Assembly (NCBI RefSeq): GCF_009730915.1
Contig: NC_052476.1
Location: forward strand, 20,875,257-20,939,256
Origin: Dioscorea cayenensis subsp. rotundata
Taxonomy: Eukaryota > Streptophyta > Magnoliopsida > Dioscoreales > Dioscoreaceae
DNA: 64,000 nt
Direction of reading: 5' to 3'
Position numbers and translations under genes: made by a program. Positions 25,935 to 36,591 of this stretch are shown in pieces; positions within the stretch are counted from its first letter, which is position 1; every line of letters begins with the position of its first letter. Below the pieces are notes generated by a model. The model was not told the DNA's origin. It searched no databases and worked only from the letters and a program-made list of their open reading frames with translations.

Positions 25935-28094
25935 CTACTTAGTAGCCTGCGCGATCACATTGCTTATCGAATTGGCTTGCTCCTTCGCCGTTTCCACCAA
26001 TGCATCCTGAAACCGGAGTTCAGTGTTTAACGTTGTATTTCGATTAAGCAAAACATTTTTCTATCATTTGATCGTCATTCTTGAGTTCTTCATTCAACCA
26101 AATATAAATCAACTGTTATTAAGTGCTAATTTTTATTGGTGTAAGAACAATGGTCCAAGAACAATGGAGGACCGTTCATTCAACCGAATGCTTATGTATG
26201 TTCATTATCGATGAAACCAAATATTAGTGATTCACAAGGATAGGGAAAATAATTGATACCTGGGCAGCAATAAGTCGAGCTATAGTTTTCTTGCTGGACT
26301 CCTGAAGTTCACCAGCAATCAGAATTTCATCAAGTATGTAATATGCCTGGATGATCAACAAAGATTATGAGAAAATGATTCAAGAAAAAAACATAAAAGA
26401 AACATCCTTGGTGCTATAATAATCACCTTGTGGAAATTGAAAATCAAATCAAGCTCACAAACCTGAAATGTTGAAAAAGAAAAAGAATGAGTAATTAAAA
26501 GTGAGTAACCATACAAGAGATTTTGAAGATCTATATAAGAGATAATTGACTCACACTGCCGAAGTAACGGTCCAATATCTCAACAAAGTAATGAATTATT
26601 TCTAGTATCTCTAATTCATTGTCTTCTGAATCAATGCACATGCAAAAGTAAAGGCTTGCATATCTGCATGAGAAGTTCTGAAATTCATAAGCAACAGAGA
26701 AGACTTGAGCAATGTTAACCCTGCCAATACAAAACTATACTATTACCCTTGTTTTATTACCTTCTATATACAACTTTGCATCCTCTCCACTCAACAAACT
26801 TGCAGAGCTTCGGACCTCGTGAAAGAATTGCACCACTAAGTTCTCGGATAACCTACAAATACTGTGACATTGCATTCAGGATGCACATTAAGATAATATC
26901 ACATTCAATTAATAACAAGCCAGCATTTAAATGCTCCATCTCATGGAGTTCATCGCTTAATCTCCATTAATTCAGAAATCCCACCAATCTCACATAGCTG
27001 GTGGCTCACATAAAGGAAAACAAGATGTCACACAACACTTTAAAATGAGGACCAGATTTCAGAAAACAAACATGTCTACCAGAAGTGATCACATAATCTA
27101 ATCAAACAAGAACAATCATGAAAGATAAAGCATATCTATCATGTCCACAAACAACAATTTCTCAACTGAACTTTGTCAAATGGTTCGAATCATTAATTAC
27201 ATCAAGTAATAATTTTTTTTTTCTAAAATTATATGAAGCAAAAGTTTTAATAATGAAGCAAAGAATGCAAAAAGAAAGGACTCTCACAAGAAATGAGCAA
27301 CAAAGCATGACTACATAAAAGATGATATTGTGACCCAATTCAATCTAGTGGAAGCAAAGATTATTATTTTCATTCATAAAACAAAAAAAATCTGGATGAA
27401 GACACTACACTCACCATCATGAATTCATTTAAAAAAATTCCAAATTTACAGCAGAAATCGAGAAAATTTCGACATATTTTACCTTAGATCTTTCCTTCTG
27501 TGAGAATGGGGAATATCATTTCTCAAATGAAAGATGAAGCATATCTATCATGCCCACAAACAACAATATCTCAAATGGACTTTGTTGGATGACTTGGATC
27601 ATTAACTACATCAAGTAATGATTTTTCTTTTCAAAAATATATGAAGTAATAGTTTTAGTAAGGAAACAAAGTTGTGCAAAAAGAAAGGACTCTTACAAGA
27701 AATGAACAAAGATTAGATTTTTCATTCAACAAACAAAGAAATCCCCATGAAGACACTAAATTTACCATTATGAAACTCATAAAATTGTGTGAATTTTCAA
27801 CAAATTTACCTTAGATCTTTCCTTCTGTGAGTATGGGGAATACCATTTCGTCAATCTCACCTTCCCTTGCCGACTAAATAACAGCACGAAATTGATCTAA
27901 AAAAAACACAATCAATAAAAGTCAAGAAAAAAAAAATTCATAATTTTCAAAGACCATCAAGTTCTTCCTAGATCTATCACGGTTCAAGCAATTCAAAATC
28001 TCAAAAAATTCAAGGAAAAAATTTTCAAAATCTCCTCAAAATTAAATATTTAGATCTAAAATGGAATCAAAAGTAGAGATCCAAAACTCACCAT
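25935..28094 (-). CDS. AP-1 adaptor complex sigma subunit
   Basis: Small (sigma) subunit of the clathrin adaptor AP-1, which sorts cargo at the trans-Golgi network and endosomes. Seven exons, all in frame: 28094-28092, 27896-27810, 26852-26761, 26663-26555, 26462-26427, 26346-26260, 26006-25935, giving 161 residues, the exact family length. Key blocks are [78 protein letters not shown] and [20 protein letters not shown], ending in VIAQATK. This is one complete longin-type sigma fold. The first coding exon contributes only the ATG. Intron 2 contains a tandem duplication that copied the 3' half of exon 2. Which plant sigma-1 paralogue this is cannot be decided. Confidence 0.96.
27115..27840. 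repeat. Tandem duplication spanning AP-1 sigma intron 2 and half of exon 2
   Basis: Copy A (about 27115-27520) and copy B (about 27530-27840) share long stretches, for example AAAGCATATCTATCATG-CCACAAACAACAAT, ACATCAAGTAAT and AAAGAAAGGACTCT. Copy B ends in the real exon 2 donor region (27810). Copy A ends in a near-identical half exon (27484-27520, CCCCAT-CTCACAGAAGGAAAGATCTAAG) with an intact GT donor but without the upstream half or its acceptor. The two copies have clearly diverged by point changes and indels. Confidence 0.85.
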
Positions 28095-28937
28095 TTTTCT
28101 CTGCTTTCTTCTTCGCGTTCGAAAGCACTGAAACTTGGCAGGCAACCCAAAAAGAAGCTCATGTGGGTTTTGTTGCTGGTATCGGGTCGGGTTAAAAAAC
28201 ATGTGTGGACCCGAATCCGATAATATCTTCGGGTTCGGATCTTATATATTTCTTGGCTTTTTCTTTTAAAATTAACCATAAATCTTTTCTTTTATGCCTT
28301 TTTATTGATATATATATACATATATTGGATAAAGTTAACTAGCTACGTTAAGGACATGTACAAGTGTATATATGTATGTATTAATAGAGTGAACCAGCTA
28401 CGTCAAAGAAATGTACAGGTGTATATATATATATTGTTAAAGTGAACCAGCTACATCAGAGTCATGCATAGATGTATACATACATATATATTGATAAAGT
28501 GAACAACCTACGTCAGGAACATATAGAGGTGTGGAGTTCATACCTCTACTGAAATGTGCTCTCACTGTGAGCTGAGATTCGAACTCAACCAAATAGTATA
28601 AACTAAGAGGTCATTAACTAAAATTATATTTTTAAAATATATTATTGACAAAAATTACATTTAAACTTCAGCAGAAATGAAAAAATAAAAATTTAAATGT
28701 TTAAAAACTAATCACAATGAGAGTGTGTATATATATGTAAGAAAAAATGAAATAATATATATGTTTAAAAAAAATGAAGATGATGAAAAAGAAATTTCAT
28801 TCTTAGTTTATATAACTTCAGAAACAAATTTAGCAATCTTTCATAAATTAAAACAACACGCTATACAATTACACAGCTTTTGAATCCTATAATTTACAGC
28901 AAACAAATGAAAGAATGAGTGCATTTCATTCATAATT
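28095..28937. other. Intergenic between AP-1 sigma and the lipase gene
   Basis: AP-1 sigma 5' leader and promoter are at the left; the right end is the lipase 3' flank. It contains a four-unit tandem repeat (listed separately). Just beyond it, a GAGATTCGAACTC motif (about 28571-28583) resembles a Pol III B box on the minus strand, but no A box or tail could be shown. No protein gene is seen. Confidence 0.6.
28329..28535. repeat. Four-copy tandem repeat of about 55 bases
   Basis: Units begin GTGAAC(C/A)A(G/C)CTACGTCA and continue with a-ATGTA-A-GTGTATATAT. Four diverged copies start near 28333, 28388, 28440 and 28498. They are AT-rich with alternating purine-pyrimidine stretches. There is no coding potential. 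Confidence 0.75.
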
Positions 28938-31900
28938 TTACACAATTATATCTGCAGAAACAACATCAACCATCATCTTCTGAGACCTGTTGATCAATTG
29001 CTCCATTGTCTTGACATAAGCTGGCATATAGTGATCATGTATCATATTTTGCGAAAGAAAAACCTTTCCATACATGCATCTCGGAGTTTCATAAATACCG
29101 AAGAATTCGTCGGTTGTGATACTGTCACTAGTACTATTAGTATCTTGTTCTTGTTTTGTAACCATGTGTATGATTCTACCCGGAGGGTACAACTGATAAC
29201 TCGCTGAAGAATCTGACAGACTTGTTTCATCTATCGATGTTTCTTTGTTGTATCTTGGCACGGTTGAACCGATGTGATGTGTATCGTAAACTTTTGTGCA
29301 GTGCCATGAATTTATGCATGATGTGCAGCAAACACAGGAATCATTTTGGACAGCAGTTTGCACCCCATTTTGTTCATGTTTCATTACAGCCTGAAAATTA
29401 GAGAATACAAGCATTTACATTTTTCATTGATGAGATTGTTAGAACATCGACATGAATTTAGTCTTACCTTCTCTTCTTTTGTTGATATAAATGGTATGCA
29501 TGATCCAAATGTTGAGCAACAAAATTCACTCAACAATCTTGTGATTCGAAATTGGCCCCAAAATTTCTTTAACCATGAAGATTTAGCAATCTGAATTTGC
29601 AGCAGGGATGACAGAGTATCAGTTTAATCAAACAGATGATGGTAAATTGTATCAAAATGGAAGAAGAAATGCACCTCGGAGCGCAGATTGTCGACAGAAA
29701 CAGTTGACAATGTGGGAACAACATCAGAATTGTTGACTATAGAAGTGACAAAGCATTTGCTCGAATCGGCCAAGTCCCATGTCATGCAAGCAGCTGAAGA
29801 ACAACAAATGTTTGTATTATGAATAGATAGTATATTAATAATAGAGAATATGAAGTTCGATAGAGGTTTAGGATACAAGAAACGTGGTGGCTTTCTACAA
29901 AACAAAGAAACATAAGCAAATTGGCAAATAAATGCAAAGTACATGCCTGGACCAGAATGCTATGCATGAGCTCGACGAAAATTCTTCCCTTTCACGAAGA
30001 ATGTAAGATAAAATTGCAGCAATACCACCACCCAATGAATGGCCGATTATCTAATAATGAAAAGGAAGTACTAAAATCTCACAAGTAAAAACAACAACAA
30101 CAAAAATAAGTACAATATGCACCATTTATGTTTAATTTGCAAAACTGGTTCATGGATCAGTGCATCATATGTAAAATGAAAATAAGAATGTTTTACCTTG
30201 ATATGGTAATCTGGATTTTGACTAATTACCCGAAGAAGACAAGGAGTAACACTCTTCGCAATCCAACGGGCAGCTGCAAGCATCCCACAATGCGCATGTC
30301 CTAAGACTAAATTGCAGAGATTGCCCTCTTGTATAACCAAATGATGGAAAGGAACCACTGCAGCAGTAGCAGCAGTCAATCGATCTTTAAAACTACGAGC
30401 CCCACGAATCAAAACAACAATGCATTTGTTGCTTTCATCATGTAAAATTGTGAAATACGGCCGCAGAAACTGCATTACAATTCAAAAGTATACAAATAAG
30501 AAAATTCAATCCATGCAACCTTGTCTTTCATCTTAAAAGGTAATAATCATGAAAAAAAAAAAGCTTTACTATTGGAGGTTATAGGTTATTCGAATACGCA
30601 CACACCCCCGGCTTTGATTTTTGAAGAACTTGTTGTTGAGAATAGCCAGCAGATTTCAAAAACTTTGGAAATTTTTTCGCTGTAAATAACGTGCAAAGTG
30701 TCAACAACTTTAACTGATGAGCTAATTCTGCAATGACTTCAGGCCCTTTTAGTTCTATAAAATTCACTCCAGTATTCAAACATGGTAAGATTCCAGAATT
30801 TCCCTGAAAAACAGCACAAGAAATAAGCACTTGAGAAATACAATACAATACAATAGCTTCATTCCCTGAAATACAAAAGTGAAACTAAATACACTCCTTA
30901 TTTATAACATTCATGTAATTTTACTCCATTGAATTATTCTTTCAACTATTGGAAATACACGACGAGTTAGAGAGCATTACATCTTGCCTTCGCAATAAGA
31001 CAACTCATGTACATTATTCAGAACAAATCACTCAAGCATCATCTTCTCAGTCCCGTTAATAACACTATATATCATTATAGCTTCATTCTCTGTAATCCAA
31101 TGTGCAAATAATTACACTTCCTATATTCACAATATTCATGTAATTCTACTGTTTTTGGAAAATCCACTTAAAATGAGAGAGAGCATTGGTTACATAACAT
31201 ATTTACATCTCACCTTGACAGTGAAATATTTCATGGATAATATTCATAACAAGTCACTTAACCATCATGTTCACCAATTATTGACATTATTGAACTCTAA
31301 TCCCACTCCATTTAATTCTCCTTTCAACCATTATAATAAGACATAGCATGCATTATTTTCTCCCATCAATTGCATTATCAACTATACCAAAATATTCATC
31401 TCTCGCCATTTGAACTTAAAAAATTATTATCTCGGTTTATAAACTATACAAAGATTTCATTTTTATTCCAAAACGACACAAACATGTTTGCTTTGCTTCT
31501 TCTGATATCTCAACTGAATAAAAAAACAAAATTACTGCATCAAACAACAAATTACCATGACAACAATCACATAAGATGGAAAAACTAAAAGGATAAAAAA
31601 AAATTTCAATTTATCGACTAAAATTAATATTTTGTCAATTTTCACCAAGAACAAACCAAGCAATCTTTTTTCTTTGGCCTACCTATATTTTAGTGTCATA
31701 TGTTCTAAACTAGTCAAAGTGGTACAAGAAAAATTGTACAAAAGAGTAGATCTTTGCTGATAGTACTTTTCATTAAATTCTTTTAGATTCACAGATAAGA
31801 ACAATACAAACAATATAACACAGTACAAATAATTGAATTACAACAAAAATACTTATATTGTTCTACATTGATGCTCAATATACAACACAAATACTTGCTT

Positions 31901-32672
31901 TTTGGTGCTATTGTACCTTAAACAAAAAAATTTTATGCCATAATTTTTAAAATATAAAAAAATTATACAATTTATGTTGTATTTAATTACTTTTTAGGTA
32001 CCATGCCCCATCTTATTTGCAAAATATATATATCATGTCAAAATGGACCACAAGATCAACCATTAGAATTCCACAACAAAATAAGATCAAAATTTTATGC
32101 CACAATTTTTAAAATATAAAAAATTTATACAATTATGTTGTATTTAATTACTTTTAGGTACCATGCCCCATCTTATTTGCAAAACAAAAGAGTGCCATAT
32201 ATATATATATATATACCATGTCAAAATGGACCACAAGATCAACAATTAGAATTCCACAACAAAATAGGAATTAAATGGCAAATATAACAAACATGCAATT
32301 TATAATTTTTCAGGTGCCAAAGTGCATAAAATTCCGTCAGCAATGCCACGTAAGATTGAATAAACGCATTTAATAATCACGAATGGATCCGATAACCCGA
32401 TAAGATAACGGATCGGGTTTACAAACCTGTCGGCCCGAGAGATATCGGACCCCGATCAATAGATCCGCGAGTGGCCATTTCCCCATCGTCTCCGCCCAAA
32501 CGAACCTCACCGTCAACGCCGACATCGCCACCGCTTCCATCCTCGTCTCCGGCGCCCGATCCGGCATCCTCCTCCTTCCCCTCTCCATCGCCGCCACCTC
32601 CTTCCTCCGATCTCCGCCCTCTTCACCGCCTTCCTCCTCCGCCGTATCCTTTGCGCTCGCCGGCAAACACAT
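28938..32672 (-). CDS. Class-3 lipase (alpha/beta hydrolase; mono/diacylglycerol lipase-like)
   Basis: Predicted acylglycerol lipase of the Lipase_3 family. Seven exons: 32672-32427, 30803-30606, 30469-30197, 30050-29947, 29793-29675, 29590-29468, 29390-28938, about 504 residues. Landmarks follow the plant family: ETMGKWPLADLL, LKGPEVIAELAHQLKLLTLC, the oxyanion-region block VVLIRGARSFKD, NLVLGHAHCGMLAAARW, the nucleophile elbow GHSLGGG, then AACMTWDLADSS, SDVVPTLS with a candidate catalytic Asp, and PPGRIIHMV with a candidate catalytic His. Exon 4 ends at a GC donor (gcatgt). One excess base near its end (29951-29958) breaks the frame just before AACMTW; without it the segment reads AFGPAAC, as in relatives. 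The N-terminus (residues 1-45, Glu/Arg-rich) does not resemble the hydrophobic starts I know in this family, so the first 40 codons are less certain. Intron 1 is long (1.6 kb) and holds repeats. Confidence 0.88.
30870..32280. repeat. Diverged tandem duplications within lipase intron 1
   Basis: Two duplications are visible. One of about 160-170 bases has copies at about 31928-32085 and 32090-32268, sharing AATTTTATGCCA, TTAGGTACCATGCCCCATC and ATGGACCACAAGATCAAC. An older one of about 200 bases has copies near 30855-31050 and 31078-31290, sharing ATAGCTTCATTC and ATTCATGTAATT. Both lie in the intron between lipase exons 1 and 2. Confidence 0.7.
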
Positions 32673-32694
32673 CGTATTCGAATGAGAGAAACCC

Positions 32695-32727
<33 letters not shown>

Positions 32728-35569
32728 GGATCGCAATGGTTACTATCTATAGCTTGCTGGAGTTTGCTTGGCGTATGTGATTTTACCGTAATACCCCTGA
32801 CCGGAGGATATATTTACAGTTGTGTTCTGTGTCCATCGGACGGTGGATATTGCATGGATTGGATACGTGGACGGATGAGATAGGAGGCTAGGGTAAGGGT
32901 ATTCTGGTAATTAATGGATGGGATTCTGTGGAATAATAAGAGCATCTCTTTGGACAGATTCCTATATTTATGTGTATTTTTTATTTTTTATTTTATTTTT
33001 TTTATACGTTTGTTTTGCATACTAAAATGTCAATATTAAATAGAGGTGAAAAAAATAAATTAATAAAATAAAAAGGTTTTTTTTTTCATTTTACCGTAGT
33101 GTAGCGTGTGTGTATATATACAAAATATGACAAATACAGGAATCATATGTTAGTCCAATGATAACTATCTGTGGTTGTGATTAAAGGTTTTCGAGTTCAA
33201 ATCTCTTAGATTACATGAAGTAACTGGTGCACCTCCGTACTCATTTATCCTTTGTTTTGTCGTTTGTTAATTTTGTCAAAAAATAACATATATAAAAGTA
33301 AAATAAAATCAATGAGCATATGTGCTATCACTTTATGTGGACTTTGAAGTTGAATCTTTAGTTTTTCTGAAGTGAACACTTTACCCAAAATGAAGATACC
33401 AATATACTAAGATGTCATTGACATTTCTATATTTTTATTTATTAATAAAAATACTTATTTTTATTTATTAATATGGTATCCAAATTTGGTCAATTTTATA
33501 TAACATTATATTATAAATTTATAAAATAACTTTTATTAGCTTCTATTGCCGTGTTAATTAACTTAAAAAAATAATTATAAATTCAAATTTTCATACATAG
33601 AAAAAACATCTATTGAAAAGAGATCTACTCTGTTACTAAATATTGTAAATAAATCCTCAACTTCATAATAACATGTGACTAGTGTTTATGCCTAGAAATA
33701 AATCTTCCAATAAAAAAATAAAAAGATAAATATATAAAAAAATCAAAAGATAAAATAATAAATAGGGGTTGGAATTGTCTTTTGTGTTAATGTCTGTCTC
33801 CCTCTTGTTGGGCCCCCAAATAATTGTAGTTTCTCAAATATGATACACATGAAATAACATGACTTTTAATTTATTTTTTATTTATTTATATTTATTGTTA
33901 ATCAATCGATTATCGATATACATTGAAATGATTGAGTGTCAAAATAAACCAATAAAATTTAGCTTCAAAAGCAAGAATAGGTTTGTTGGGGCCATACCCC
34001 TTTTACTTGCACCAATTAATTGAGTTAGGTTAACCAAACCAATTAAAAAAGTAACAAATATTTTATATCTTTTTTTTTTAGAAAAAAAAATGCACAAACG
34101 TGTGAGAATATCAAGGTCATGAGCTCCCATAAAAAAACCGTATAAAATACAAAAGGTTTGAGAAAATGAAAAGTGATTTTTTTTTAACGTATATTTATAA
34201 TACATTTGTATTTGATCATTAATTCTTTTTATTTTTAAAAAGCCTTTACAAAAACCTAATTACACATGTATATATATATATATATATATATCCTTAATAA
34301 TAGTTAACTATGGATTGTTATATTTGATTATCAATTCATTTTTATTTTTAAAAAGTACTTTTTGCTTGATATCTTGAAGTTTTTATTCTATTATTTATAA
34401 AAATATGTATTTTTTTATAAATTTATATAAACTATAGACTTATATATACAATGTTAAAGTGTTTTATTTATTCATTATCTATTATTTAATAATATAAAAT
34501 AATTAGTTGGACACAATGATAAATATAATAATCCCATATTTTCAAGTATTTACAAAACGGTGGAAATTTAATGAAATTATAGATTTACTCATATATTTAT
34601 ATAGAGGGAACGTCTGCAGTTGAGCACAATAAGCATTATGGAGCTACAATTATTATTAATTAAGGTTTAGTTGGGTTGATTAAACAGTGCACAACCGTTA
34701 GATTTCAATCCAATAGTTGATATGAATGTTTGTAGATGATGGATGCTCATATATATATATATATATATATATATAGATGACGCATCTCAAATCTAGAAGC
34801 GTCATATAATAGCAGTTAGATTTATATTTAAAGATTATGGCAATTTATACATAGTACCGCAAATTCATACACAATACCAAAAAATACCGAATATTAATCA
34901 TACATGATAAATAACAGTAATTCTACATAATTTTATATAAATAATACTATTAAATCATTATCTAACAGTTATTATCAACTATCAAATACCAAATATACTT
35001 TGTAAGTTGTAACTATTAAAAAAACGAGTGAGCACTATATATATTTTTTATTATTTTTTTTAAAAAAAAGGCGACAAGCACTAGAACCTAGCGATGTACA
35101 CGTGTGGGGAGCAAAGCTCAACGCCGACCCACGTACCTTCACCTTGCGTTATGCATGAGGTTCGATTTCGGGTTCTCTCCGAAATGAATGCCCTATATAA
35201 TGGACCATATACCAATTGACCCAAAGATCGTTAATAGTGAGCACTATATCTATTCTCGAGAAAAAAAAAAAGTAAGATTATTAAAGCTAATTAAGTAAAG
35301 CAAAGCAAAGGGGGGAACGGGTCACGAGAGAGACACGTGCGGGGCCCAACGGTAACCTCTCACTCTTTCCCACGCTTTCAAAAAACTCTCCCTCCTCAAA
35401 CGCCGCATACTTCTTGAAAACCGTTCCACTCATCAAGCAATCTTTTTTATACACCCAACCAACACCATCACAACACTCTTAATTAAAATTCAAACCAAAT
35501 CATCATTATTTATATTTATTTATTTATTTAAAATAAATCCATGTTCTTTAGAGACAGAGAGATAGAGAA
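32673..35569. other. Intergenic between lipase and J-protein genes
   Basis: The left end is the lipase leader and promoter, with a CT run at 32700-32728. A possible worn SINE fragment lies at about 33145-33260 (GAGTTCAAATCTC B-box-like), not provable. An AT microsatellite lies at about 34749-34775. A GC-rich patch at 35090-35200 looks like a repeat remnant but was not classified. A G-box-like CACGTG lies at 35334-35339, upstream of the J-protein gene. No further gene is seen. Confidence 0.55.
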
Positions 35570-36428
35570 ATGGATTTCAAATCAAAGTTAGTGATGGAGA
35601 TTTGCAACATTTCATCTTCATACTCTTCATGCACTCATCACTGTTCTTCAATCAGGAAGCCTGTTTTCGTTGATTGGTACTTAATTCTAAGTGTATGATC
35701 TCAATCCTCATTTCTTCTTCTTTTTTTGTTCCCTTTTTTTTTCTCTTGAATTTAACTGTTGTTAATGTTCAATAGGTTGATGAAGATGCAGGGATTGATG
35801 TTATAAGAAAGAGATATCATCAATTGGGTAATTTTTTTCATTTTTTTTTTACATTTTTTAATTTTGTTTTTTAATGGATGGTTAGATTAATTTTCACTGC
35901 AGCATTGCAGCTTCATCCTGATAAAAACAGGCATCCAAAAGCTGAGGTTGCATTCAAGATTGTCTCCGAGGTTTTGTGCATTTCCAGTTATTCGAATTCA
36001 TCGATAAAATTATCCAAATTAAGATTGAATTTATTTATTTATTTACTTGGCAGGGATATGCATGTCTGACAGACAAATCGAAGCGAAAAGCATTCGATTC
36101 AGAGAGGAATAGTTTCTGCAGAGAATGCCGGAGAAAACTGCAGAAAAGCCCTGTAGAACATTACAACAGGCGTGATACCGATCGATTAAAGTCACGCCGA
36201 ATGATACAGGCATTGAAGGAAGTGCAAAACAGAATCAAAGCAGAGAACAGAGTGATCGAGAATTGTTTAAGAGCAAACCGAGCATCGAGAGAAGGCTCAC
36301 CGCTCTTTGATCCTTCGGATCGGCTTTCATTTCCTGGTTACCCTCATCAGAGAACTCATATCTTTCAGAAACCTCAGGAAATTAAATGTGAATCTCCTCT
36401 TTATCAGATTAGAAAAAAGCACACCTGA
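35570..36428 (+). CDS. J-domain (DnaJ) protein, short plant type
   Basis: Hsp70 co-chaperone with an N-terminal J domain. Four exons, all in frame: 35570-35692, 35776-35827, 35903-35970, 36054-36428, giving 205 residues. The J domain covers about residues 36-105: VDWYLILSV, DAGIDVIRKRYHQLALQLHPDKN with the essential HPD triad, HPKAEVAFKIVSEGYACLTD and KRKAFD. The C-terminal half is basic and shows no Gly/Phe region or zinc finger, so it is a type III (class C) J protein; FCRECR is a lone Cys pair. A coiled-coil-like segment (MIQALKEVQNRIKAENRVIEN) follows. No signal peptide or membrane segment is seen, so it is probably cytosolic or nuclear. The exon 1 donor is AGT|gtatga, which keeps the DWYLILSVDEDAG motif in frame. 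Confidence 0.93.
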
Positions 36429-36591
36429 TTTCAGAAGCCAAACAAGCTGTTTTTTAAATTTAGATAGATAGTATGTAATTTGATTGATATAATTTGAAGA
36501 ATTAAGTTGATCAATAACATTCTACAAAATTTTTGCTCATTACATTGAGACTTTGTTCAAATCCAGATTACATAATTTATGCAATGATCGA

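Noticed and set aside
32471-32752. Pro/Ser-rich open frame on the plus strand
   Set aside because: It is antisense to lipase exon 1, whose protein shows conserved ETMGKWPL; the plus-strand frame has low-complexity content only.
33145-33260. Possible tRNA-derived SINE
   Set aside because: Only a weak B-box-like GAGTTCAAATCTC is present; no convincing A box, tail or target duplication.
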